Assembly: GCA_045652245.1 (NCBI GenBank) | Contig: JAZRTY010000026.1 | Span: forward strand, 1-25,572 | Direction: 5' to 3' | Origin: SIG622 sp045652245 | Lineage (GTDB): Bacteria; Bacillota; Clostridia; Oscillospirales; CAG-382 | DNA length: 25,572 nucleotides | Shown here: in pieces, positions 7,725 to 13,824 of the stretch | Numbering within the stretch: position 1 is the stretch's first letter | Layout of the letters: every line of letters begins with the position of its first letter | Made by a program: the position numbers and the translations under genes | The notes under the pieces: model-generated | The model's database searches: none | The model's input: the letters and a program-made list of their open reading frames with translations, nothing else | What the model was told of the DNA's origin: nothing

Positions 7725-7812
7725 GATTATTTTCGGCACAATGAGACTTGCACATACACACTGGCATGCACATCATAAAAGTGTTCATAGTGGCAGACTT
7801 TACTATCGTCAT
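7699..7812 (-). CDS. Met/Cys-rich leader peptide of metNIQ
   Basis: This 37-codon ORF lies between a consensus promoter and the attenuator terminator. It has a good ribosome site (TTGGAG, 8 nt before the ATG). Residues 9-21 read MNTFMMCMPVCMC; in total there are six Met and four Cys among 37 residues, nine of them within residues 9-25. There is no signal peptide or recognisable domain. The layout is that of a leader peptide whose translation speed senses charged tRNA-Met and/or tRNA-Cys: stalling at residues 9-25 would leave codons 30-34 free to form the antiterminator. Translation and stalling are inferred. A short functional metal-binding or secreted peptide is a less likely alternative. 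Confidence 0.8.
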   Translation of the reverse strand: MTIVKSATMNTFMMCMPVCMCKSHCAENNRLSLAVIL

Positions 7813-7840
7813 CTTTTTTCTCCAATCCCCATTTTTTAAG

Positions 7841-7869
7841 AGTATATCACATTTTTTTCATTTTGTCAA
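7841..7869 (-). promoter_or_regulatory. Promoter of the metNIQ leader transcript
   Basis: Minus-strand TTGACA (7864-7869), 17-nt spacer ending in TGTGA, then TATACT (7841-7846). The predicted start lies about 22 nt before the leader-peptide ATG. It begins 29 nt after the argD stop, and no convincing terminator separates them, so arg readthrough into the met leader is possible. Confidence 0.88.
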
Positions 7870-7897
7870 GCAAATTTTTTCACAATTTGGTTTTATT

Positions 7898-9061
7898 TTA
7901 AAGGCATACCTCTTTTATTACTGAAATTGCCTTCTCAAGTTGTGACATAGGAATATTCAACGCAGGAAGCAGTCTTACCTTTGTTTTGGCAGTAAGGCAA
8001 AGCACGCCTTTTTCACGGCAGAGTGCTACAACCTCTTTGGCGTCCTTTTCTGTTTCAATGCCTATCATAAGTCCCATTCCACTTACACTCTTTATTCCTT
8101 TTACTCCTGTAAGCTCTTTGAAAATATATTCGCTCTTTTTCTGTACATCGCAAAGTAATTTTTCGTCAATTCTCGAAAGGATACTGCAGGCACCTGCGCA
8201 ACACACGGGGTTTCCACCAAAGGTTGAGCCGTGGTCACCATATCCAAGAGTATTCTCTACCTTTTCACCAAAGATACAAGCTCCTATCGGGAGTCCCCCT
8301 CCAAGTCCCTTTGCAGTTGTTACAATATCGGGTTTTACTCCGTAGTTCATATAGGCATACAGCTTTCCACATCTTCCGTTGCCTGTCTGTACCTCATCAA
8401 CGATAAAGAGAATATCCTCTTTTTGACACAGGTCATATATTGCCTTAACAAATTCGGGACTTTGGGGGATTACTCCTCCCTCTCCCTGTACACATTCTAT
8501 CATTATTGCGGCAATTTTATTTTTTTCGATAGCTTTTTCAAGCGCCTGTATGTCCCCCGACGGGATATGAATAAAACCGTCTGTCAAAGGTTTGAAAAGC
8601 TCGTGATAATGTTCCTGCCCTGTTGCTGCAAGAGTTGTGATTGTACGACCATGGAAACTGTTTTCAAGGGTTATGATTTTATAACAGTCGCTGCCCTTCT
8701 TTTCGCTTGCGTATTTTCTTGCAGTTTTTATAGCACACTCATTTGCTTCTGCACCTGAATTTCCAAAGAAAACCTTTTTCATTCCTGTCTTTTCGCAAAT
8801 CATTTTTGCAAGACGTGCACACGGCTCTGTATAGTAAAGATTTGAAACATGCGAAAGAACGGACAACTGTTTGCTTGTTGCCTTCACCCATTCCTCGTCT
8901 GCTATGCCAAAGCTTGTTACTGCAATACCGGAGCCTAAATCTATATACTCTTTTCCGTCTGTATCATAAACGAGTGACCCTTTTCCACTTGCAATTTCAA
9001 GTGGAAAGCGTGCATAGGTTCCTGCTACATATTCTTTATCTGTTGCTATTATATTACCCAT
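7898..9061 (-). CDS. argD: Acetylornithine aminotransferase
   Basis: This 387-residue cytoplasmic PLP enzyme converts N-acetylglutamate semialdehyde and glutamate to N-acetylornithine and 2-oxoglutarate. Class-III aminotransferase features are visible: GNSGAEANECAIKTARKY (100-117), ENSFHGRT (133-140), IVDEVQTGNGR with PLP-ring Asp222 (220-230), and the PLP lysine K251 in TTAKGLGGGLPIGA. The length is typical of ArgD. The ribosome site is AAAGGAA. It is the last gene of argCJBD, 12 nt after argB. Ornithine or GABA aminotransferases share the fold, but the operon context settles the assignment. Confidence 0.96.
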   Translation of the reverse strand: MGNIIATDKEYVAGTYARFPLEIASGKGSLVYDTDGKEYIDLGSGIAVTSFGIADEEWVKATSKQLSVLSHVSNLYYTEPCARLAKMICEKTGMKKVFFGNSGAEANECAIKTARKYASEKKGSDCYKIITLENSFHGRTITTLAATGQEHYHELFKPLTDGFIHIPSGDIQALEKAIEKNKIAAIMIECVQGEGGVIPQSPEFVKAIYDLCQKEDILFIVDEVQTGNGRCGKLYAYMNYGVKPDIVTTAKGLGGGLPIGACIFGEKVENTLGYGDHGSTFGGNPVCCAGACSILSRIDEKLLCDVQKKSEYIFKELTGVKGIKSVSGMGLMIGIETEKDAKEVVALCREKGVLCLTAKTKVRLLPALNIPMSQLEKAISVIKEVCL

Positions 9062-9073
9062 CGTCTATTCCTT

Positions 9074-9937
9074 TCAGTCTCCGATTACCATTGTACCGGC
9101 ACCCTCGTCGGTGAGAAGCTCCATTATAATTGAATGTGATACTCTGCCATCCATTATTATTACCTTTTTTACCCCTTTACCGATTGCCTCTATACAACAG
9201 TCAACCTTTGGTATCATTCCACCTGAAATTACACCATCTTCTTTGAGCTTTTCTGCTTCGCTGACTGTCATTTCGGGAATAAGAGTTGAAACGTCGTCCT
9301 TATCACGAAGTACTCCTGCAATATCTGTCATCATAATAAGTCTTTCAGCATTTAACGCTCCTGCAATATATGCTGCAGCTGTATCTCCGTTAATATTATA
9401 GACATTCCCATCTTTATCGCAACCAACAGTTGAAACAACAGGAATATATCCCTTTTCAAGCAGGTCGTTTATTGGTTTTATGTTTATATTTGTAATTTTT
9501 CCGACATAGCCGAGTCTTTCATCCTTGATCTGAGCCTCGATAAGACTTCCGTCCATACCGGAAATTCCCATTGACATTCCGCCCTTGGTCTCAAGAAGGT
9601 TTACAAGGCTTTTATTTACCTTACCTGCAAGTACCATCTGCACAATATCAACTGTTTCCTTATCTGTAACCCGTAGTCCGTCAACAAAGGTTGTCTTCTT
9701 CCCAAGCTTTTCCATAAGCTCGGATATTTCAGGGCCTCCTCCGTGAACAAGTACGATTTTTACACCGATAAGCCACAAAAGAACAATATCCTCCATAACC
9801 TGTTCCTTGAGCTGTTCGTTTATCATGGCGTTTCCACCGTACTTTACCACGACAATCTTGCCGTTATATTTTCTGATATACGGAAGTGCCTGTGTGAGCA
9901 CCTCTGCCCTGTCGGCATTTGAAAAATGATTATCCAT
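9074..9937 (-). CDS. argB: Acetylglutamate kinase
   Basis: This 287-residue enzyme phosphorylates N-acetylglutamate, the second step of arginine synthesis and the usual arginine-feedback point. Amino-acid-kinase motifs are seen: VVVKYGGNAM (29-38) with Lys32, VLVHGGGPEI (62-71), and ITNINIKPI with a NINGDTAAAYIAGAL substrate/ATP segment. The N-terminal helix, residues 1-25 (ADRAEVLTQALPYIRKYNGK), resembles that of hexameric, arginine-sensitive ArgB proteins. The start at 9937 follows AAAGGAG; a longer in-frame start at 9976 would overlap argJ and lacks a ribosome site. It lies 19 nt after argJ. Confidence 0.96.
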   Translation of the reverse strand: MDNHFSNADRAEVLTQALPYIRKYNGKIVVVKYGGNAMINEQLKEQVMEDIVLLWLIGVKIVLVHGGGPEISELMEKLGKKTTFVDGLRVTDKETVDIVQMVLAGKVNKSLVNLLETKGGMSMGISGMDGSLIEAQIKDERLGYVGKITNINIKPINDLLEKGYIPVVSTVGCDKDGNVYNINGDTAAAYIAGALNAERLIMMTDIAGVLRDKDDVSTLIPEMTVSEAEKLKEDGVISGGMIPKVDCCIEAIGKGVKKVIIMDGRVSHSIIMELLTDEGAGTMVIGD

Positions 9938-9956
9938 TATTTTTTGCTCCTTTATT

Positions 9957-11171
9957 TTAAGTTCGATAGTCACCATTAATTTTTACGTAGTCATAAGTAA
10001 GGTCGCATCCCCATGCTGTAGCGCTATAAGCTCCATCATTAAGACTTATGAGAATTTCAATTTCCTTTTCAAGAAGAATTTCCTTGGCAAGCCCCTCTGA
10101 AAAATCAACTCCGGCTCCGTTCTTACAAACTTCAATCTCACCCTTACATGATTTGAAGGAAACACCGACCTTCGTAACATCAACATCTGCTCCACTATAA
10201 CCGATTGCACACAGCACTCGTCCCCAGTTAGCATCGGCACCAAACATTGCAGATTTCAAAAGGCTTGAGCAAATAACACTTTTTGCAACCTTTTTGGCAC
10301 ATTCCTCACATTTTGCACCACTTACCTTACATTCAAGGAGCTTTGTTGCGCCCTCACCGTCACCTGCTATCATTTTGCAAAGATATACAGTAACGGTATT
10401 CAGTGCCTTCATAAAACTGTCGAAGTCCTCGCCTTCAGCTGTAATTTCAGCATTTCCTGCAAGACCATTTGCAAGAACAGTTACCATATCGTTTGTTGAG
10501 GTATCTCCGTCGACACTTACCATATTAAAGGTATTCGGAATATCATCCTTCAGCGCCTTTGAGAGCATTTTCGGGGAGATGGCACAGTCTGTAGTGATAA
10601 ACACGAGCATTGTTGCCATGTTCGGATGTATCATTCCGCTTCCTTTAGCAATTCCTCCGATATGACAAGTTTTTCCGTCAACTGTAAATTCAATTGCAAT
10701 TTCCTTTTTAACAGTATCTGTTGTCATAATACCTTCGGCGGCACTATCGCTTCCGTCCTTCGAAAGCTCCTTCACAAGAGAGGGAATTCCGTTCTTTATC
10801 GGCTCTATATCGAGCTTCTGTCCGATAACACCGGTTGAAGCTACGACGACATCCTTTGCTGATATTTTAAGCTCATCTGCAATAAGCGCACACATACTTT
10901 CGGCAATCTCAATGCCGTTTGCATTACAGGTATTTGCATTTCCGCTATTGCAGATAATTGCTTGTGCTTTTCCGTCGGAAATATTATTTTTTGTAACTGT
11001 CAGAGGTGCGCCCTTTACAAGATTTGTTGTATATACTGCTGCAGCACTTGCAGGAACTTCACTGTAAATGAGTGCTATATCTTTTTTAGTCCTGTTTTTG
11101 CGTATTCCGCAATGTACGCCTGATGCTGAAAATCCTTTTGCGGCACACACGCCACCATTTATTATTTTCAT
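9957..11171 (-). CDS. argJ: Bifunctional glutamate N-acetyltransferase/ornithine acetyltransferase
   Basis: This 404-residue enzyme moves the acetyl group from N-acetylornithine to glutamate, recycling acetate in the arginine pathway. It is an N-terminal-nucleophile protein that cleaves itself. The site is visible at NMATML, with nucleophile Thr187 after KGSGMIHPNMA. NSGNANTCNA (75-84) and STGVIGQKL (112-120) form the usual oxyanion region. The C-terminus DLTYDYVKINGDYRT is canonical. The presence of argJ and the absence of argA here indicate the cyclic pathway; whether it also uses acetyl-CoA cannot be judged. The gap from argC is 24 nt, with ribosome site AAAGGAA. Confidence 0.97.
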   Translation of the reverse strand: MKIINGGVCAAKGFSASGVHCGIRKNRTKKDIALIYSEVPASAAAVYTTNLVKGAPLTVTKNNISDGKAQAIICNSGNANTCNANGIEIAESMCALIADELKISAKDVVVASTGVIGQKLDIEPIKNGIPSLVKELSKDGSDSAAEGIMTTDTVKKEIAIEFTVDGKTCHIGGIAKGSGMIHPNMATMLVFITTDCAISPKMLSKALKDDIPNTFNMVSVDGDTSTNDMVTVLANGLAGNAEITAEGEDFDSFMKALNTVTVYLCKMIAGDGEGATKLLECKVSGAKCEECAKKVAKSVICSSLLKSAMFGADANWGRVLCAIGYSGADVDVTKVGVSFKSCKGEIEVCKNGAGVDFSEGLAKEILLEKEIEILISLNDGAYSATAWGCDLTYDYVKINGDYRT

Positions 11172-11195
11172 TGTTTTATTCCTTTCAAATTATCT

Positions 11196-12119
11196 TTATA
11201 CAACAAGTCCTGTTGTTTCTTTTTCGCCAATTACTATATTCATATTTTGAATTGCGGCACCCGATGCACCTTTTCCGAGGTTATCATATCTTGCACACAG
11301 AAGTATTCTTTCGTCATTTCCGAAAACTGAAATCTGCATATCATCTCTGCCAAGCAGAGCAGAAGCAGAAAGGAAGCCTTCTTCGTCACACGCCTCATCA
11401 TAATGCACGATTTTACCATTATAAAGTGCTTTATATAGGTTACGAATGTCATTTATGTTTCCTTTTATATCACTTGCAAAAATCGGAACCGTAACTTCCA
11501 TTCCACTGTAAAACGAGCTTACAATTGGGCTGAAAATCGGTGCATTTTCAATTTCACAAACCTTGCACATCTCGGGAATATGCTTATGAGACTGTGAAAG
11601 ACCGTACTGTCTTGGTGCTTTGAGCATTTCATTTTTTGTGCTGTCCTCGTAGTCTGCAATCATCTTCTTTCCGCCACCGGAATAGCCTGTTATCGAAAAG
11701 CAGCTGAGCTTTATATCCTTTTTCATTATTCCACTTTTTATAAGTGGCTGCACAAGTGCTATAAAACCACTTGCGTGACAGCCGGGGTTAGCTATTCTTT
11801 TTGAGTTTTTTATTCTGTCATAATAATCGGAGATTTCCGGGAAGCCATAACTCCAGGCACCGTTTGTTCTATGGGCAGTTGAGGTATCAATTATAACCGT
11901 ATTTTTGTTTTCGCAAAGAGTAACAGCTTCAACAGCTGCAGCATCCGGCAAACACAAAAATGCAATATCCGAGCTGTTTATCGCTTCTTTTCTGCAGGAA
12001 AGGTCCTTTCTGTCTTTCTCGCAAAGAGAAATCAGCTCTATATCTTTTCTTTCATTAAGTCTGTCATAAATTCTGATACCCGTTGTCCCTGCACTACCGT
12101 CTATAAACACCTTATACAT
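11196..12119 (-). CDS. argC: N-acetyl-gamma-glutamyl-phosphate reductase, short form
   Basis: This 307-residue NADPH-dependent reductase catalyses step three of arginine synthesis. Nucleotide-binding DGSAGTTGIRIYDRL (7-21) and the active-site cysteine C114 in NPGCHASGF (111-119) are seen, as is KMIADYE further on. The SAGTTG form and the length near 310 match the less common ArgC subfamily rather than the usual 340-residue GASGYTG form. The ATG at 12119 is preceded by GGGAGGG; a start five codons further upstream would overlap that site. First gene of argCJBD. Confidence 0.94.
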   Translation of the reverse strand: MYKVFIDGSAGTTGIRIYDRLNERKDIELISLCEKDRKDLSCRKEAINSSDIAFLCLPDAAAVEAVTLCENKNTVIIDTSTAHRTNGAWSYGFPEISDYYDRIKNSKRIANPGCHASGFIALVQPLIKSGIMKKDIKLSCFSITGYSGGGKKMIADYEDSTKNEMLKAPRQYGLSQSHKHIPEMCKVCEIENAPIFSPIVSSFYSGMEVTVPIFASDIKGNINDIRNLYKALYNGKIVHYDEACDEEGFLSASALLGRDDMQISVFGNDERILLCARYDNLGKGASGAAIQNMNIVIGEKETTGLVV

Positions 12120-12151
12120 TTTTAGCCCTCCCAATCTGTATATTTATACGA

Positions 12152-12167
12152 AATATTCATTCATATT
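12152..12167 (-). promoter_or_regulatory. Candidate ArgR operator overlapping the arg transcription start
   Basis: An interrupted palindrome, AATAT-N6-ATATT, contains TGAATGAATATT on the minus strand. It resembles an ARG-box half-site pair and sits at the predicted transcription start, where repressor binding would block initiation. Match judged by eye against the Bacillus-type ARG box. Confidence 0.45.
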
Positions 12168-12172
12168 TGCAT

Positions 12173-12201
12173 ATTATACACTACATTTCGCATTTTGTCA
12201 A
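12173..12201 (-). promoter_or_regulatory. argCJBD promoter
   Basis: Minus-strand TTGACA (12196-12201), 17-nt spacer, TATAAT (12173-12178): a full consensus. It lies 54 nt before the argC start codon. Confidence 0.92.
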
Positions 12202-12210
12202 GAGGTTTTG

Positions 12211-12224
12211 AGAATATTTATTCA
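12211..12224 (-). promoter_or_regulatory. Candidate ARG box upstream of the arg promoter
   Basis: Minus-strand TGAATAAATATTCT fits the Bacillus-type ARG box TGAATWWWWATTCA with one change. It lies 10 nt upstream of the -35, paired with the candidate at 12152-12167 across the promoter, as expected for ArgR hexamer binding. Confidence 0.6.
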
Positions 12225-12273
12225 CTTTTCACTGGAATAGAATTGTATTTTTTCGGTTTATGTTAAAATGCAT

Positions 12274-12304
12274 AAAAATACAGCTACGGCAAATACCGTA
12301 GCTG
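12274..12304 (-). terminator. cysK terminator
   Basis: CAGCTACGG (12281-12289) and CCGTAGCTG (12296-12304) form a perfect 9-bp stem with a 6-nt loop, followed on the minus strand by TATTTTTATG. It begins 7 nt after the cysK stop. Confidence 0.9.
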
Positions 12305-12310
12305 AAAAAA

Positions 12311-13246
12311 TTATTCTTTATCAAACAGTCCCGTTGAAAGGTATCTGTCGCCTGTATCGGGAAGAATAACTACTATATTTTTGTTTTTGTTTTCTTCTTT
12401 TTTGGCAAGCTCTATTGCTGCATAAAGCGCTGCACCCGAGGATATTCCGACAAGAATCCCCTCACACTCCCCGATTTCTCTTGCAGTTTTAAATGCGTCC
12501 TCATCGGTAACAGGGAAAATCTCATCGTATATTCCGGTATTGAGAACTTTTGGAATAAAGTTTGCTCCTATTCCCTGAAGGCCGTGTTTTCCTGCTTTTC
12601 CCTCTGAAAGAAGCTTACTGCTTGCAGGCTCAACTGCAACTACTTTTATTTCCTTATTCTTACTCTTTAAATACTCACCGACACCCGTTATTGTTCCACC
12701 TGTACCGACACCTGCGACAAAGATATCCACATTTCCGTCGGTATCCTCCCATATTTCAGGCCCGGTTGACAGAATATGCGCTTTTGGATTTGACGGATTT
12801 TCAAACTGACCGGCTATTATACTGTCGGGAGTTTCTTCCTTTATTTTTTCTGCCGTTTCTACGGCTCCTGCCATACCGAGTGCTCCGGGAGTTAAAATTA
12901 CTTCTGCCCCGTATGCCCTTATTGTGTCAATTCTTTCCTTAGACATAGTATCCGGCATTATAATTACTGCTCTGTAACCTTTTGATGCACATATAGCAGC
13001 AAGTCCGATTCCTGTGTTTCCGCTTGTAGGTTCTATTATTACAGCATCTTTTTTAAGAAGTCCCCGGTCTTCATAATCCTCAAGCATTTGCTTTGCTACT
13101 CTGTCCTTAATACTTCCCGCAGGATTTAAATATTCGAGCTTTGCAAGGATTTTAGCTGACAGACTATGCTTTTGTTCTATTCCCTGCAATTCAAGCAGTG
13201 GGGTTTTCCCGACAAGTTCAGAAACGGATTTGTATATTTTTGGCAT
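12311..13246 (-). CDS. cysK: Cysteine synthase (O-acetylserine sulfhydrylase)
   Basis: This 311-residue PLP enzyme makes cysteine from O-acetylserine and sulfide. The PLP lysine is K47 in NPAGSIKDR (41-49); PTSGNTGIGLA (73-83) binds substrate; GVGTGGTITGVGEYLK holds the PLP phosphate. The C-terminal VILPDTGDRYLSTGLF is canonical. The length matches CysK rather than the longer cystathionine beta-synthases. Its ribosome site AAAGG is 11 nt upstream, rather far. It is monocistronic, preceded by a roughly 290-nt leader with an upstream ORF, a terminator and a purine-rich tract, so expression is probably attenuated. No cysE is next to it. Confidence 0.96.
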   Translation of the reverse strand: MPKIYKSVSELVGKTPLLELQGIEQKHSLSAKILAKLEYLNPAGSIKDRVAKQMLEDYEDRGLLKKDAVIIEPTSGNTGIGLAAICASKGYRAVIIMPDTMSKERIDTIRAYGAEVILTPGALGMAGAVETAEKIKEETPDSIIAGQFENPSNPKAHILSTGPEIWEDTDGNVDIFVAGVGTGGTITGVGEYLKSKNKEIKVVAVEPASSKLLSEGKAGKHGLQGIGANFIPKVLNTGIYDEIFPVTDEDAFKTAREIGECEGILVGISSGAALYAAIELAKKEENKNKNIVVILPDTGDRYLSTGLFDKE

Positions 13247-13293
13247 ATATCATGGTACCTTTCATTTATTCTTAAAAAGGCAAAAACGTTTAT

Positions 13294-13372
13294 CCTCTCT
13301 TTTTCTTTTTCTCCTCCCTCTTCTTTCTCTTTTTCTTCTTCTAAAAAGAAAAGAGAGGGAAAAGAAGGAGAA
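13294..13372. repeat. 49-nt pyrimidine run joined to a 30-nt purine run
   Basis: Bases 13294-13342 are only C or T, and 13343-13372 are only A or G. The two halves are partly complementary (for example TCCCTCTT with AAGAGAGGGA), so the cysK leader RNA could fold into a long purine-pyrimidine hairpin. On the minus strand the 49-nt purine run contains several Shine-Dalgarno-like GGAGG/GAGG words but no start codon at a proper distance. No gene is seen here. Confidence 0.85.
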
Positions 13373-13395
13373 TCTTCTTTTCGAGAGGGAGAACA

Positions 13396-13432
13396 GAAAG
13401 AGAAAAGGACCTTGTTCAATCGAACAAGGTCC
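13396..13432 (-). terminator. Leader terminator upstream of cysK
   Basis: On the minus strand GGACCTTGTTC (13422-13432), loop GATT, GAACAAGGTCC (13407-13417) give a perfect 11-bp hairpin followed by TTTTCTCTTTC. It lies between the short upstream ORF and cysK. Its 5' arm is also complementary to ACAAGGTC at 13528-13535. Confidence 0.8.
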
Positions 13433-13456
13433 ATAAATTTTACTATATTTTTTCTT

Positions 13457-13522
13457 CTATCCGAGCAGGGCGATAATAAAGATTCTTGCCCCGAAGAGGA
13501 TAAATGGATTTTGCTGAAACAT
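13457..13522 (-). CDS. Short hydrophobic upstream ORF in the cysK leader
   Basis: A 21-residue ORF starts 13 nt after the predicted transcription start, with AAGG 7 nt before its ATG. Residues 5-21 read NPFILFGARIFIIALLG, which could span a membrane partly. It has no Cys or Met codon after the start, so it does not look like a Cys-sensing leader. It may be a regulatory upstream ORF, a small membrane peptide, or chance. The supporting evidence is position only: promoter, ribosome site, ORF, terminator, cysK. Confidence 0.45.
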   Translation of the reverse strand: MFQQNPFILFGARIFIIALLG

Positions 13523-13541
13523 AGTATGACCTTGTAAGGAT

Positions 13542-13550
13542 ATTATAACA
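13542..13550 (-). promoter_or_regulatory. Extended -10 promoter of cysK
   Basis: Minus-strand TGTTATAAT is a perfect extended -10 (TGn + TATAAT). The -35 position (13565-13570) reads GTATTA and is poor. Just upstream is the dyad ACTAAAC-N6-GTTTAGT (13569-13588), so an activator or repressor may act here. Predicted start near 13535. Confidence 0.7.
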
Positions 13551-13568
13551 CGATAAAGTTTCTTTAAT

Positions 13569-13623
13569 ACTAAACCGATTTGTTTAGTGTTTCGTGGATT
13601 TTATGGTCTATTTTTCACTAAAT
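13569..13623. promoter_or_regulatory. CTAAA-type half-site cluster upstream of the cysK promoter
   Basis: ACTAAAC (13569-13575), GTTTAGT (13582-13588) and ACTAAAT (13617-13623) lie upstream of the extended -10. The first two form a perfect 7-bp dyad with 6-nt spacing. This is consistent with an operator for a dimeric regulator; the regulator is unknown. Confidence 0.45.
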
Positions 13624-13654
13624 CCCCGTGTTATTTTTCTTTGCCTGAATTTTT

Positions 13655-13684
13655 AGTATCAAAATAGTATCACGCCGAGTATCA
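13655..13684. repeat. Three AGTATCA direct repeats
   Basis: AGTATCA occurs at 13655-13661, 13666-13672 and 13678-13684, with start-to-start steps of 11 and 12 nt, about one helical turn. They lie downstream of the TTGAAA/TATCAT promoter and upstream of the cysK promoter. Likely a protein-binding array, by inference. Confidence 0.5.
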
Positions 13685-13720
13685 TGTTGACCATCGTATG
13701 TTTTCCATCGGTCATATATA

Positions 13721-13749
13721 ATGATACCACAAACGAACAAATATTTCAA
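13721..13749 (-). promoter_or_regulatory. Possible second upstream promoter toward cysK
   Basis: Minus-strand TTGAAA (13744-13749), 17-nt spacer, TATCAT (13721-13726). A transcript would start near 13714 and cross the AGTATCA repeats. An 18-codon ORF (13659-13715) begins almost at that start but has no ribosome site. Confidence 0.55.
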
Positions 13750-13756
13750 GTGCTTT

Positions 13757-13783
13757 GTGAAAAAATCGCAGACAAGGATTTTT
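13757..13783 (-). terminator. Weak terminator of the polysaccharide operon
   Basis: AAAAATC (13777-13783 read on the minus strand) pairs with GATTTTT (13761-13767) around a 9-nt loop, followed by TTC. The AT-rich 7-bp stem lies about 40 nt after the EAL-gene stop. It is the only hairpin I see there, so termination may be leaky. Confidence 0.4.
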
Positions 13784-13824
13784 ATATTTATATCTTCGAC
13801 AAGTATTTGTTAGAATATTTAATT

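Noticed and set aside
7604..7840. T-box or SAM riboswitch in the metN leader
   Set aside because: No T-box AGGGTGGNACCGCG core and no S-box GAGAGG/GAAGCCCGGCAACC core is present; the leader is better explained by the Met/Cys peptide and terminator.
7864..7897. Terminator between argD and the met leader promoter
   Set aside because: Only a 6-bp AT stem (CAAATT/AATTTG) without a T-run is seen; it is not a convincing terminator.
8231..8758. Plus-strand open frame of 175 codons opposite argD
   Set aside because: argD motifs, including the PLP lysine region, lie on the other strand; the plus frame has no family features or start signals.
13166..13537. Plus-strand open frame over the pyrimidine/purine tract, and minus-strand frame 13177-13434
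   Set aside because: Translations are Ser/Phe/Lys/Glu repeats produced by the low-complexity tract; both run into cysK or its leader and have no start context.
13655..13684. Possible CRISPR-like short repeats
   Set aside because: The unit is only 7 nt with 4-5-nt spacers, three copies; far too short for a CRISPR array.
13659..13715. 18-codon ORF starting at the predicted start of the second cysK-side promoter
   Set aside because: It has no ribosome site and would need leaderless translation; its 3' half is made by the AGTATCA repeats. Kept only as a remark under that promoter.
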